The translations under genes were made by a program, and so were the position numbers. From an uncultured Paracoccaceae bacterium (lineage in GTDB: Bacteria > Pseudomonadota > Alphaproteobacteria > Rhodobacterales > Rhodobacteraceae), in NCBI GenBank assembly GCA_937864535.1, contig CALMJS010000034.1:1-64000 (forward strand): a stretch of 64,000 nucleotides of DNA. Direction: 5' to 3'. The notes beneath the pieces were generated by a model. It was given only the letters and a program-made list of their open reading frames with translations. It was not told the DNA's origin and made no database searches. Shown here in pieces: positions 15,541 to 23,957 of this stretch; within the stretch, counting starts at the first letter, position 1; each line of letters begins with the position of its first letter.

Positions 15541-16712
15541 GTGGACTTGAGTTGAATATCGGCTTTATGCCGCTGGTCGACAGTGCGCCCTTGGTGATTG
15601 CACAGGAAATGGGCTTTGCCGACCAAGAAGGGCTGAGCCTGAATTTGCTGAAATCCCCCAGTTGGAGCGCCATTCGCGATATGGTGACGCTGGGTCGTGC
15701 GGATGCTGTGCATATGCTGGCCCCCGTGCCGATCGCGATGTCTTTGGGGATCGGCGGGCAGGGCAAGCTGGACGTATTGCAGGTGCTATCCGTCAGCGGG
15801 ACGGCGATTGGCGTGTCCCTGGATTTGGCCGGGCGCATGCGCGAGGCGGGCTACAGCTTTGACTTTGCGGATGCGACTGCGGCGGGTCGGGCGTTGATCG
15901 CGGCTGCGGGGCCAGAATTGCGGATCGGCGTGCCGTTTCCGTTCTCGATGCAGGCCGAACTGTTGTACTATTGGCTGTCAGCCTTGGGGTTTCCGGCCCC
16001 GCAGGGCGTGCAGATCCGCACCGTGCCGCCGCCCCTGATGGCCGAAGCCATCGCCAAAGGCGAAATCGACGCCTTTTGTGTGGGCGAGCCGTGGGGGTCC
16101 ATCGCGGTCGAGAACGGCGTCGGCGAACTGCTGCTACCCGGCGCGGCGATCTGGTCTTTCGCTCCGGAAAAGGTTCTGGCCGTGCGCCAGGGTTGGGCAG
16201 AGGCCGAGCCCGAACTGGCAGCACGTCTGATCCGGGCGGTCTGGCGTGCAGGGCGCTGGCTCGACACACCTGGCAACCAGATGACTGCCGCAGAAATCCT
16301 GTCTCGCTCGGCCTATGTCAACGTCCCCGCCGAGATCATCGAGAGGGCGCTGGGCGGGGCCTTGGTGATCAACGCGCGTGGCGATCAGCGCCAGACCGCG
16401 AATTTCCAGGTTTTCCATCGGGGCGCGGCTGGCTTTCCATGGCGGAGTCAGGGAGCGTGGATCGCGGGGCAGATGGCGGGTCGTCTGGGGCTCGACCGCA
16501 AGGGTGCGGAAAAGACCGGTGCATCGGTCATGCGCAGCGATCTCTATCGCGCGGCCCTGTCGCGCGAGGCGGCGGATTTGCCGGGCGCATCGTCCAAGCT
16601 CGAGGGCAGCTTGCCCTCCGTGACCGCGGTATCTTCGGGGTCCGGGCGGCTTTTCCTTGAGCCGAACCAATTCTTTGATCGCCGCATTTTTGATCTGCCT
16701 ACAGGCGTTTGA
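15537..16712 (+). CDS. nasS: NasS, cytoplasmic nitrate/nitrite sensor (NrtA-like)
   Basis: A 391-residue protein homologous to nitrate-binding NrtA/CmpA proteins (LNIGFMPLVDSAPLVIAQEM, DAVHMLAPVPIAMSLGIGG, CVGEPWGSIAVENGVGEL) but with no signal peptide, so it is cytoplasmic. That fits NasS, which binds nitrate or nitrite and releases NasT so that the nas operon leader is read through. It overlaps nasT by 4 bases; equal dosage of the two is expected for a sensor-antiterminator complex. The nas leader begins just after its stop codon. Confidence 0.92.
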   Translation: MSGLELNIGFMPLVDSAPLVIAQEMGFADQEGLSLNLLKSPSWSAIRDMVTLGRADAVHMLAPVPIAMSLGIGGQGKLDVLQVLSVSGTAIGVSLDLAGRMREAGYSFDFADATAAGRALIAAAGPELRIGVPFPFSMQAELLYYWLSALGFPAPQGVQIRTVPPPLMAEAIAKGEIDAFCVGEPWGSIAVENGVGELLLPGAAIWSFAPEKVLAVRQGWAEAEPELAARLIRAVWRAGRWLDTPGNQMTAAEILSRSAYVNVPAEIIERALGGALVINARGDQRQTANFQVFHRGAAGFPWRSQGAWIAGQMAGRLGLDRKGAEKTGASVMRSDLYRAALSREAADLPGASSKLEGSLPSVTAVSSGSGRLFLEPNQFFDRRIFDLPTGV

Positions 16713-16814
16713 TTAAAAAATAGGCATAACCTCGGGAAACTTTGCTGCGCCGCCGCATTCCTTCCTGGTTGTGCTTCCCACAGGGCCCTGAGTCGGGGCA
16801 AGGTTAATACAGAG

Positions 16815-16880
16815 GCAGCAAAGGCGCTGTTTTCTACGAAATTCCCCCAAAGATTTGGGTGATTGAGCAAAGCCGCTCGA
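16815..16880 (+). promoter_or_regulatory. NasT (ANTAR) target leader RNA: two hexaloop hairpins
   Basis: Hairpin P1: CAGC (16816-16819), loop AAAGGC (16820-16825), GCTG (16826-16829). Hairpin P2: TTGAGC (16863-16868), loop AAAGCC (16869-16874), GCTCGA (16875-16880). Both six-base loops have A at position 1 and G at position 4, the known recognition pattern of ANTAR proteins. The second hairpin uses the 5' arm of the terminator that follows, so the two folds exclude each other. The linker can form a small extra CCCA/TGGG stem. This is direct sequence evidence for NasT antitermination of nrtA and downstream genes. Confidence 0.85.
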
Positions 16881-16925
16881 CCCTCTGCCATCCTCCTCCC
16901 GGCAGAGTGAGTCAGCGGCTTTTTT
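16871..16925 (+). terminator. Leader terminator (attenuator) before nrtA
   Basis: AGCCGCT (16871-16877) pairs with AGCGGCT (16914-16920), with an inner CTCTGCC/GGCAGAG stem (16883-16889 with 16901-16907), and is followed by six Ts ending at 16925. It lies 45 bases upstream of nrtA. Formation of hairpin P2 at 16863-16880 would sequester its 5' arm, so NasT binding should allow readthrough. Confidence 0.88.
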
Positions 16926-16969
16926 CGTTTTACAGCCCCCGCGAGGGTAAAACAGGGAACGACAGGGAC

Positions 16970-18337
16970 ATGAAACGGCTCTCCGCCATTCTAGCAGCGA
17001 CCACGGTTCTGACTGCTCCGGCATTTGCTGAAACCGCAGGTATCGAAAAAGACGAATTGAAGTTTGGCTTCATCAAGCTGACGGACATGGCGCCGCTGGC
17101 TGTCGCGTATGAGAACGGCTACTTCATGGACGAAGGCCTGTTTGTCACGCTCGAAGCGCAGGCGAACTGGAAGGTTCTACTGGACGGCGTGATCGACGGC
17201 ACTCTGGACGGTGCGCACATGCTGGCCGGTCAGCCGATCGCGGCGACCATCGGCTACGGCACCCAAGCCAATATCGTCACCCCGTTTTCGATGGACCTGA
17301 ACGGCAACGGCATCACGGTTTCCAACGAAGTCTGGGAAATGATGAAGCCGCATCTGGAGATGCTGGCCGATGGGTTGCCGCAGCACCCGATTTCGGCCTC
17401 GGCTCTACAGCCGGTGCTGGATGAGTTCGCCGCCGCCGGCAAGCCGTTCAACATGGGCATGGTGTTCCCGGTTTCGACCCACAACTACGAACTGCGCTAC
17501 TGGCTGGCTGCTGGCGGGATCAACCCCGGCTTCTACTCGCCCGAAGACGTGACCGGCCAGATCGGCGCCGATGTGTTCCTGTCCGTGACCCCGCCGCCGC
17601 AAATGCCCGCCACCCTCGAAGCTGGCACCATCAATGGCTATTGCGTAGGCGAGCCGTGGAACCAGCAGGCCGTGATCAAGGGCATCGGTGTTCCGGTGAT
17701 CACCGACTATGAAATCTGGAAGAACAACCCGGAAAAAGTCTTCGGTCTGACCGAGGCCTTTGTCGAAGCCAACCCGAACACCACTATCGCCATCACCAAG
17801 GCGCTGATCCGCGCCGCCATGTGGCTGGATGAAAACGACAACGCCAACCGCGAAGCAGCCGTCGAAATTCTGGCCCGTCCGGAATATGTCGGCGCCGATG
17901 CGGACGTGATCGACAACTCGATGATCGGGACCTTCGAATACGAACCGGGTGACGTGCGCGAAGTGCCGGACTTTAACGTGTTCTTCCGCCACAACGCGAC
18001 CTACCCCTTCTACTCGGACGCCATTTGGTACCTGACCCAGATGCGCCGTTGGGGCCAGATCGCCGAGTCCAAGCCCGATAGCTGGTTCGACGAAGTCGCC
18101 AAGTCGGTCTACAAGCCGGAAATCTATCTGGAAGCCGCCCGCCAGCTGGTTGACGAAGGTCTGGCGAACGAAGCCGACTTCCCGTGGGACAGCGATGGCT
18201 ACAAGGCCGCAACCCCGGGCGAAGACGTCATCGATGGCATCCCCTTCGACGCACATGCCCCGAACGCCTACATCGACAGCCTGCCGATCGGTCTGAAGTC
18301 CGGTCAGACGGTCGTCGGTACCGAAGTTCAAGGCTAA
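16970..18337 (+). CDS. nrtA: Nitrate ABC transporter, periplasmic binding protein
   Basis: A 455-residue binding protein with a signal peptide ([20 protein letters not shown], cleaved before ETAG). The mature domain has [40 protein letters not shown] and [20 protein letters not shown], typical of NrtA/NasF nitrate or nitrite receptors. It captures nitrate in the periplasm. It is the first gene of the operon controlled by the NasT leader. It resembles the upstream cytoplasmic NasS, indicating a shared ancestor that lost its signal peptide in the sensor. Confidence 0.93.
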   Translation: MKRLSAILAATTVLTAPAFAETAGIEKDELKFGFIKLTDMAPLAVAYENGYFMDEGLFVTLEAQANWKVLLDGVIDGTLDGAHMLAGQPIAATIGYGTQANIVTPFSMDLNGNGITVSNEVWEMMKPHLEMLADGLPQHPISASALQPVLDEFAAAGKPFNMGMVFPVSTHNYELRYWLAAGGINPGFYSPEDVTGQIGADVFLSVTPPPQMPATLEAGTINGYCVGEPWNQQAVIKGIGVPVITDYEIWKNNPEKVFGLTEAFVEANPNTTIAITKALIRAAMWLDENDNANREAAVEILARPEYVGADADVIDNSMIGTFEYEPGDVREVPDFNVFFRHNATYPFYSDAIWYLTQMRRWGQIAESKPDSWFDEVAKSVYKPEIYLEAARQLVDEGLANEADFPWDSDGYKAATPGEDVIDGIPFDAHAPNAYIDSLPIGLKSGQTVVGTEVQG

Positions 18338-18349
18338 CCACCCTTTACC

Positions 18350-18369
18350 GGGGGCGGTGCGCCGCCCCC
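18350..18369 (+). repeat. Intercistronic hairpin between nrtA and nrtB
   Basis: GGGGGCGG (18350-18357) pairs perfectly with CCGCCCCC (18362-18369) around TGCG. No T-run follows, so it is more likely a 3'-end stabiliser that keeps nrtA mRNA in excess over the permease and ATPase messages than a full terminator, as often seen after binding-protein genes. Confidence 0.7.
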
Positions 18370-18394
18370 TCCCATCCCCTTCGAGGACCGCACC

Positions 18395-19477
18395 ATGACC
18401 ACAGCTGATCCCGATTTCGCCAAGTCCGCTGATCGCGAAGCCCGCCGCGCCCGCCTGTTTACCCGCATCAACAAGGCCGACGCGTGGTTCAAAATCCTTG
18501 GCCTGGCTTGGATCACCCCGATCCTCAAGGCTGCCGCAGGGGATAACCCGCGCGCGCAATTCAAGGAGATCTGGCGCCTCTTGGGTGTGCCGGTCCTGTC
18601 TATCCTGTGTTTCCTGGCGCTGTGGGCCACGCTGGCCCCGCGCGTTCAAACCTCGCTGGGTGCCATTCCGGGGCCGGCCGCAGTCTGGTCGACCGCTGTC
18701 GAACTGCACGGCGCTGCGATGGACAAGGCCGCCAAGGAAGACCGGTTCTATGAGCAGGTCGATGCCCGCAACCAGAAATTGATTGCCGAAGGCCGCGCTG
18801 ACGAGGTCAAGGTGATGGTCTACACCGGTGCGCCGTCCTATTACGACCAGATCGGGACTTCGATCAAAACGGTGTTCTTCGGGTTCCTGATTGCCTCGGC
18901 GGTTGCGATCCCGATTGGCATCATGGCTGGCCTGTCGCCGATTGCGAACGCGGCGGTCAACCCGATCGTCCAGATTTTCAAACCGGTTTCCCCGCTGGCT
19001 TGGCTGCCGATCGTGACGATGATCATTTCGGCGCTGATCCCGAACAATGACGGCCTGTTCGCCAAATCCTTTCTCGTGTCGTCGATCACTGTGACGCTCT
19101 GTTCGCTCTGGCCGACGCTGATCAACACCGCGCTGGGCGTGGCCTCGATCGACAAGGACCTGATCTCGGTGTCCAAGGTTCTCAAGATGGGCACATGGTC
19201 CAAGATCACCAAGCTGGTTCTGCCCTCGGCTCTGCCGCTGATTTTCACCGGTCTGCGTCTGTCGCTCGGTGTGGGCTGGATGGTGCTGATCGCCGCCGAA
19301 ATGCTGGCGCAGAACCCCGGTCTGGGCAAGTTCGTGTGGGATGAATTCCAGAACGGTTCATCGCAGTCGCTGGCCCGCATCATGGTTGCTGTGTTCACCA
19401 TCGGGATCATCGGCTTCCTGCTCGACCGTGTGATGTACGCCATCCAGTCGCTCTTCACCTTCTCGGCCAACCGCTAA
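18395..19477 (+). CDS. nrtB: Nitrate ABC transporter permease
   Basis: A 360-residue inner-membrane permease. After a long cytoplasmic N-terminus there is a first membrane segment (VPVLSILCFLALWATLA), a periplasmic charged stretch (about 110-150), and the BPD-transport core with the EAA-like loop KDLISVSKVLKMGTWSKITK, LVLPSALPLIFTGLRLSLGV and a GWMVLIAAEMLAQNPGLGKF motif typical of NrtB/SsuC/TauC permeases. It forms the channel for nitrate with the NrtCD ATPase, whose gene starts 12 bases later. Confidence 0.92.
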   Translation: MTTADPDFAKSADREARRARLFTRINKADAWFKILGLAWITPILKAAAGDNPRAQFKEIWRLLGVPVLSILCFLALWATLAPRVQTSLGAIPGPAAVWSTAVELHGAAMDKAAKEDRFYEQVDARNQKLIAEGRADEVKVMVYTGAPSYYDQIGTSIKTVFFGFLIASAVAIPIGIMAGLSPIANAAVNPIVQIFKPVSPLAWLPIVTMIISALIPNNDGLFAKSFLVSSITVTLCSLWPTLINTALGVASIDKDLISVSKVLKMGTWSKITKLVLPSALPLIFTGLRLSLGVGWMVLIAAEMLAQNPGLGKFVWDEFQNGSSQSLARIMVAVFTIGIIGFLLDRVMYAIQSLFTFSANR

Positions 19478-19489
19478 AGGACCGCACCC

Positions 19490-21187
19490 ATGGCTATCCT
19501 GAGCTTTAAGGACGTGAACAAGGGCTTTGGTGTCGGCACCGCCCGCACCGAAGTTCTGAAGAAGATCAGCTTTGACGTGGAGGAGGGCGAGTTCATTGCC
19601 ATCCTCGGCTTCTCGGGAACCGGGAAATCGACGCTGATGAACCTGATTGCCGGTCTGCATATGCCGGACAGTGGCTCTGTGACCTTTAAGGGCCAAGAGA
19701 TCACCGGCCCGGGCCAAGAACGCGGTCTGGTGTTCCAAAGCTATAGTCTGATGCCGTGGTTGACGGTCAAGGGCAACATCATGCTGGCGATTGACAGCGT
19801 ATTCCCCTCGCTGTCCAAGGCCGAAAAAGACGAAAAAGCCGACCACTATATTAAAATGGTCGGTCTGTCCCACGCCGCCGGTCGACGTCCGGCGGAACTG
19901 TCGGGCGGTATGCGCCAGCGCGTTTCGGTGGCCCGTGCGCTGGCCATGTCCCCGGAAATGCTGTTGCTGGACGAACCGCTGTCCGCACTGGACGCGCTGA
20001 CCCGCGCCAATCTGGCCGATGAAATCCTGCAGATCTGGGAACAGGACAAAAAGACCTGCATCCTGATCACCAACGACGTCGACGAAGCGATCCTGCTGGC
20101 CGACCGGATTTTCCCGCTGAACCCGGATGGCACGCTGGGCGAGCCGGTGACTGTCACCATTCCGCGTCCGCGCGACCGGCTGGAGATGAACACCAACGAG
20201 GCGTTCCATAAACTGCGGTCCAAGGTGACGAATTACCTGATGGATGTCGGGATCGAAGGTAAGGTCGAGGAAACCCGCACCCTGCCGAACGTCACCCCGA
20301 TCCACGGTGTTGCCAGCAACGTTCCCGCCGCGGTGGTCGCCGCCCAGGAAGGTCTGATCGAAGAGCGTTTCCTCGATTTCTCGCAACTGCACAAAATCTA
20401 TCCGACGCCCAAGGGCCCGCTGACCGTGGTCGAGGACTTTAACCTCAAGGTCAATCGTGGCGAATTCATTAGTCTGATCGGTCACTCTGGCTGTGGCAAA
20501 TCCACGGTTCTGACGATGGCCGCCGGTCTGAATTCGATTTCGAAGGGCGCGATCAAACTCGACGGTCGTCACGTCGAGGGCGCTGATCCCGAACGCGCCG
20601 TGGTGTTCCAGTCGCCGAACCTTTTTCCTTGGCTGACCGCCAAAGAGAACGTCGCCATCGGTGTGGACAAGGTCTATCCCAAGGCCTCGATGCAAGAGCG
20701 TCTGGATGTGGTGGAATACTATCTCGAACGCGTGGGTCTGGCTGATGCGATGGATCGCCCCGCGCATTCGATGTCGAACGGCATGAAGCAGCGCGTCGGG
20801 ATTGCCCGCGCCTTTGCTCTGTCGCCGAAACTGCTGCTCTTGGATGAACCCTTTGGCATGTTGGACAGCCTGACGCGCTGGGAGCTGCAAGAGGTGCTGA
20901 TGGAAGTCTGGTCGCGCACCAAGGTCACCGCGATTTGCGTGACCCACGACGTGGACGAGGCCATCCTGTTGGCCGACCGTGTGGTGATGATGACCAACGG
21001 CCCGCAGGCCACCATCGGCAAGATCACCGAGGTTAACCTGCCCCGCCCGCGCACCCGCAAGGCGCTGCTAGAGCATCCGGACTATTACCATTACCGTCAG
21101 GAAGTCCTCGATTTCCTGGAAGAATACGAACACGGGGCGCGTCCCGCCCCCAAAGCCAAGGCCGACAAGGCCATTGCAGCGGAGTAA
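19490..21187 (+). CDS. nrtCD: Nitrate ABC transporter, fused NrtC-NrtD ATPase
   Basis: A 565-residue protein with two ABC ATPase domains in tandem. Domain 1 has Walker A GFSGTGKST (40-48), signature LSGGMRQ (137-143), LLLDEP (158-163) and ITND in place of the H-loop histidine (Asn195). Domain 2 has Walker A GHSGCGKST (331-339), a variant signature MSNGMKQ (428-434), LLLDEP (449-454) and the usual VTHD (His486). Cyanobacterial-type NrtC carries a binding-protein-like regulatory domain; here that domain is absent and a second ATPase takes its place. The two changed motifs belong to the same composite nucleotide site. Confidence 0.9.
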   Translation: MAILSFKDVNKGFGVGTARTEVLKKISFDVEEGEFIAILGFSGTGKSTLMNLIAGLHMPDSGSVTFKGQEITGPGQERGLVFQSYSLMPWLTVKGNIMLAIDSVFPSLSKAEKDEKADHYIKMVGLSHAAGRRPAELSGGMRQRVSVARALAMSPEMLLLDEPLSALDALTRANLADEILQIWEQDKKTCILITNDVDEAILLADRIFPLNPDGTLGEPVTVTIPRPRDRLEMNTNEAFHKLRSKVTNYLMDVGIEGKVEETRTLPNVTPIHGVASNVPAAVVAAQEGLIEERFLDFSQLHKIYPTPKGPLTVVEDFNLKVNRGEFISLIGHSGCGKSTVLTMAAGLNSISKGAIKLDGRHVEGADPERAVVFQSPNLFPWLTAKENVAIGVDKVYPKASMQERLDVVEYYLERVGLADAMDRPAHSMSNGMKQRVGIARAFALSPKLLLLDEPFGMLDSLTRWELQEVLMEVWSRTKVTAICVTHDVDEAILLADRVVMMTNGPQATIGKITEVNLPRPRTRKALLEHPDYYHYRQEVLDFLEEYEHGARPAPKAKADKAIAAE

Positions 21188-21192
21188 GGTCG

Positions 21193-23625
21193 ATGACTCA
21201 GAAAATTGTTGTGATTGGCGCAGGTATGGCCTCTGGCCGGATGCTGGAGCATCTGTTCGAGGCGGGCGCTGATGTAGACGTGACCTTGTTCAACGCCGAA
21301 CCGCGCGGAAACTATAACCGGATCATGCTGTCGCCGGTCCTGTCCGGTGAGAAAACCTACGAACAGATCGTCACCCACGATGACGATTGGTACGCCGCCA
21401 ACAAGGTCACCAGCCGTTTTGGCGAACGTGTGGTCAGCATCGACCGTGACCGCAAGGTCGTCATCGGTGAAAACGGCGAGGTGCCCTATGACCAGCTGGT
21501 CATCGGCACAGGGTCCAACCCGTTTATCATTCCGCTGCCCGGCAAGGATCTGGACGGCGTGATTGCCTACCGCGATCTGGAAGACACGCACCGCATGATG
21601 GAGGTCGGCTCTACCCCCGGGTCCAAGGCAGTGGTGATCGGCGGCGGTCTCTTGGGGCTTGAGGCGGCGGCTGGTCTGCAAATGCGCGGCTGTGACGTTA
21701 CCGTCGTTCACATCATGGGCCACCTGATGGAGCGCCAGCTGGACGAAGCCGCGGGCTATCTGCTGCGCAAGGCACTGGTCCAGCGCGGGATCAAGGTCCT
21801 GTGTTCCACCAACTCCAAGGAAATCCTCGGCGAGGATGGCAAGGTGCGCGCCCTCCTGTTGGACAATGGCACTGAGCTGCCCTGTGATCTGCTGGTGATG
21901 GCGGTCGGCATCCGTCCGAACATCGCTGTGGGTCAGGCTGCTGGTCTGGACTGTGGCCGCGCGATCAAGGTCGATGACCAGATGCGCACCTCGGACCCGT
22001 CGATTTTCGCGGTGGGCGAATGCGTCGAACACAACGGCAACTTGTTTGGTCTGGTCGCCCCGCTCTATGATCAGGCCAAGGTTCTGGCGGCAACGCTGAT
22101 GGGCCAAGAGGCGGCCTTCCAGCCGCGCGAAGTGTCGACCAAGCTGAAGGTTACGGGTTGCGATCTGTTCAGCGCCGGCGATTTTGCCGACAAGGACGGG
22201 CGCGAAGACATCGTATTCCGCGATCCGGCGCGCGGCGTCTACAAGCGTCTGGTTCTGGAAAACAACAAACTGGTCGGCGCGGTGATGTACGGCGATACGG
22301 CTGATGGCAACTGGTTCTTTGGCCTGATCAAGGACGGGTCGGACGTGTCGGAAATGCGCGACACGCTGATCTTTGGACCTGCCTTCCAAGGGGGTTCATC
22401 GGACCCTTTGTCGGCCGTTGCAGCCTTACCGGCTGACGCAGAAATCTGCGGCTGCAACGGCGTATGTAAAGGCAAAATCGTCGACGCCATCAATGCCGGT
22501 GCGAACACTGTGGATGCGATCCGCGCCACGACCAAGGCTTCGGCCTCTTGTGGGACCTGTACAGGTCTGGTCGAACAGGTGCTGGCTGTGACCCTCGGCG
22601 ATGATTTCGTCATGCCCACCGCCCAGCCGATGTGCAAATGCACCGACCACACCCACGAGGACGTGCGTCGTCTGATCAAGTCGCAGGCACTCAAATCCAT
22701 GCCCGCCGTGTTTCAGGAACTGGCTTGGAAAACCAAGGACGGCTGTCATTCCTGCCGTCCGGCGCTGAACTACTACCTGCTGGCGGATTGGCCGCTAGAG
22801 TATGTCGACGATCCGCAGTCGCGGTTCATCAACGAACGCAAGCACGCCAATATCCAGAAGGACGGCACCTTTAGCGTGGTGCCGCGCATGTGGGGCGGTA
22901 TGACCACCTCGGACGAATTGCGCGCCATCGCGGATGTGGTGGACAAATTCAAAGTCCCGACCGTCCACGTCACCGGCGGTCAGCGTATCGACCTCTTGGG
23001 CGTGCGCGGCGAAGATTTGCCAGCGGTCTGGTCGGACCTGAACAAGGCCGGGATGGTGTCGGGTCACGCCTACTCCAAGGGGCTGCGGACGGTGAAAACC
23101 TGTGTGGGCCGCGATCACTGCCGCTTTGGCACGCAGGACAGTTCCGGTCTGGGTATCCAGCTGGAAAAGGCTCTGTGGGGGTCGTGGACCCCGCACAAGG
23201 TCAAACTGGCGGTGTCCGGCTGTCCGCGTAACTGCGCCGAGGCCACCTGCAAGGACATCGGCGTGATCTGCGTCGACTCTGGCTATGAAATCGGCATCGC
23301 CGGTGCTGCCGGGATGGACGTCAAGGAAACCGAACAGTTCCACAAGGCGACGAGCGAAGAAGAAGTGCTGGAGTGGGTGCAGGCTGTGATGCAGCTCTAC
23401 CGCGAAAACGCCAAGTATCTGGATCGTATCTACAAATGGGTGAACAAGGTTGGTCTGGACTGGGTCAAGGAACAGGTGAGCGACGAGGCAACCCGCAAGG
23501 CGCTGGTCGAACGCTTTGCCATCTCGCAGACCGTTTACCAAAAAGATCCGTGGGCCGAGCATGTTGAAAAAGAACAGGCCCGTTACACCCCCATCGCAAC
23601 CCTGAACCTAGAGGCAGCGGAATGA
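21193..23625 (+). CDS. nirB: Assimilatory nitrite reductase, large subunit
   Basis: An 810-residue enzyme reducing nitrite to ammonium with NAD(P)H. It has an N-terminal FAD/NAD module (GAGMASG at 9-15, GGGLLGLEAA near 150), a BFD-type [2Fe-2S] site (Cys419, 421, 453, 456), a second Cys-x-Cys/Cys-x2-Cys set (481, 483, 518, 521), and the sirohaem-[4Fe-4S] domain with TCVGRDHCRFG (Cys637, 643) and SGCPRNCAEATC (Cys677, 681). Electrons pass from FAD through the clusters to sirohaem. It partners with the Rieske-like NirD encoded next, which it overlaps by 4 bases. CysG at the operon end makes its sirohaem. Confidence 0.95.
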   Translation: MTQKIVVIGAGMASGRMLEHLFEAGADVDVTLFNAEPRGNYNRIMLSPVLSGEKTYEQIVTHDDDWYAANKVTSRFGERVVSIDRDRKVVIGENGEVPYDQLVIGTGSNPFIIPLPGKDLDGVIAYRDLEDTHRMMEVGSTPGSKAVVIGGGLLGLEAAAGLQMRGCDVTVVHIMGHLMERQLDEAAGYLLRKALVQRGIKVLCSTNSKEILGEDGKVRALLLDNGTELPCDLLVMAVGIRPNIAVGQAAGLDCGRAIKVDDQMRTSDPSIFAVGECVEHNGNLFGLVAPLYDQAKVLAATLMGQEAAFQPREVSTKLKVTGCDLFSAGDFADKDGREDIVFRDPARGVYKRLVLENNKLVGAVMYGDTADGNWFFGLIKDGSDVSEMRDTLIFGPAFQGGSSDPLSAVAALPADAEICGCNGVCKGKIVDAINAGANTVDAIRATTKASASCGTCTGLVEQVLAVTLGDDFVMPTAQPMCKCTDHTHEDVRRLIKSQALKSMPAVFQELAWKTKDGCHSCRPALNYYLLADWPLEYVDDPQSRFINERKHANIQKDGTFSVVPRMWGGMTTSDELRAIADVVDKFKVPTVHVTGGQRIDLLGVRGEDLPAVWSDLNKAGMVSGHAYSKGLRTVKTCVGRDHCRFGTQDSSGLGIQLEKALWGSWTPHKVKLAVSGCPRNCAEATCKDIGVICVDSGYEIGIAGAAGMDVKETEQFHKATSEEEVLEWVQAVMQLYRENAKYLDRIYKWVNKVGLDWVKEQVSDEATRKALVERFAISQTVYQKDPWAEHVEKEQARYTPIATLNLEAAE

Positions 23626-23957
23626 CCAACTGGATCGATATTGGCGAATTGAACGATATCCCGCGTCAGGGTGCGCGGGTCGTCAAAACCGCCTTGGGCT
23701 GCGTTGCGGTGTTCCGCACGGTCGAGGATCAGGTCTTTGCCCTCGAGGATCGTTGTCCCCACAAGGGCGGCCCGCTGTCCGAAGGCATCGTTCACGGCTC
23801 CAAGGTGACCTGCCCGCTGCACAACTGGGTGTTCGAAATGAACACCGGTCAGGCGCAGGGTGCGGATGAGGGCAGCGTCCCGACCTATGCCACCCGCGTC
23901 GAAGGCGGCCGAATTCTGCTGGATGCGCAGATGTTGCAGAATCGGAGCGCAGCATGA
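23622..23957 (+). CDS. nirD: Assimilatory nitrite reductase, small Rieske-like subunit
   Basis: A 111-residue protein of the NirD/Rieske fold: EDRCPHKGGPLSEGIV and KVTCPLHNWVFEMNTGQA. Both Cys-His pairs (CPH and CPLH) are present, so it can hold a Rieske [2Fe-2S] cluster, unlike NirD of enteric bacteria, which has lost the ligands. It overlaps both neighbours by ATGA-type junctions and should be made in step with NirB and the nitrate reductase. Confidence 0.93.
   Translation: MTNWIDIGELNDIPRQGARVVKTALGCVAVFRTVEDQVFALEDRCPHKGGPLSEGIVHGSKVTCPLHNWVFEMNTGQAQGADEGSVPTYATRVEGGRILLDAQMLQNRSAA

Noticed and set aside
16713-16815. Sigma-54 promoter upstream of the nas leader
   Set aside because: I could not find a GG-N10-GC pair with acceptable flanks; a promoter must exist but I cannot place it.
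19358-20947. Long minus-strand ORF opposite nrtCD, and similar long antisense ORFs opposite aspS, carB and nirB
   Set aside because: They are typical shadow frames of high-GC genes and show no recognisable domains or ribosome sites.
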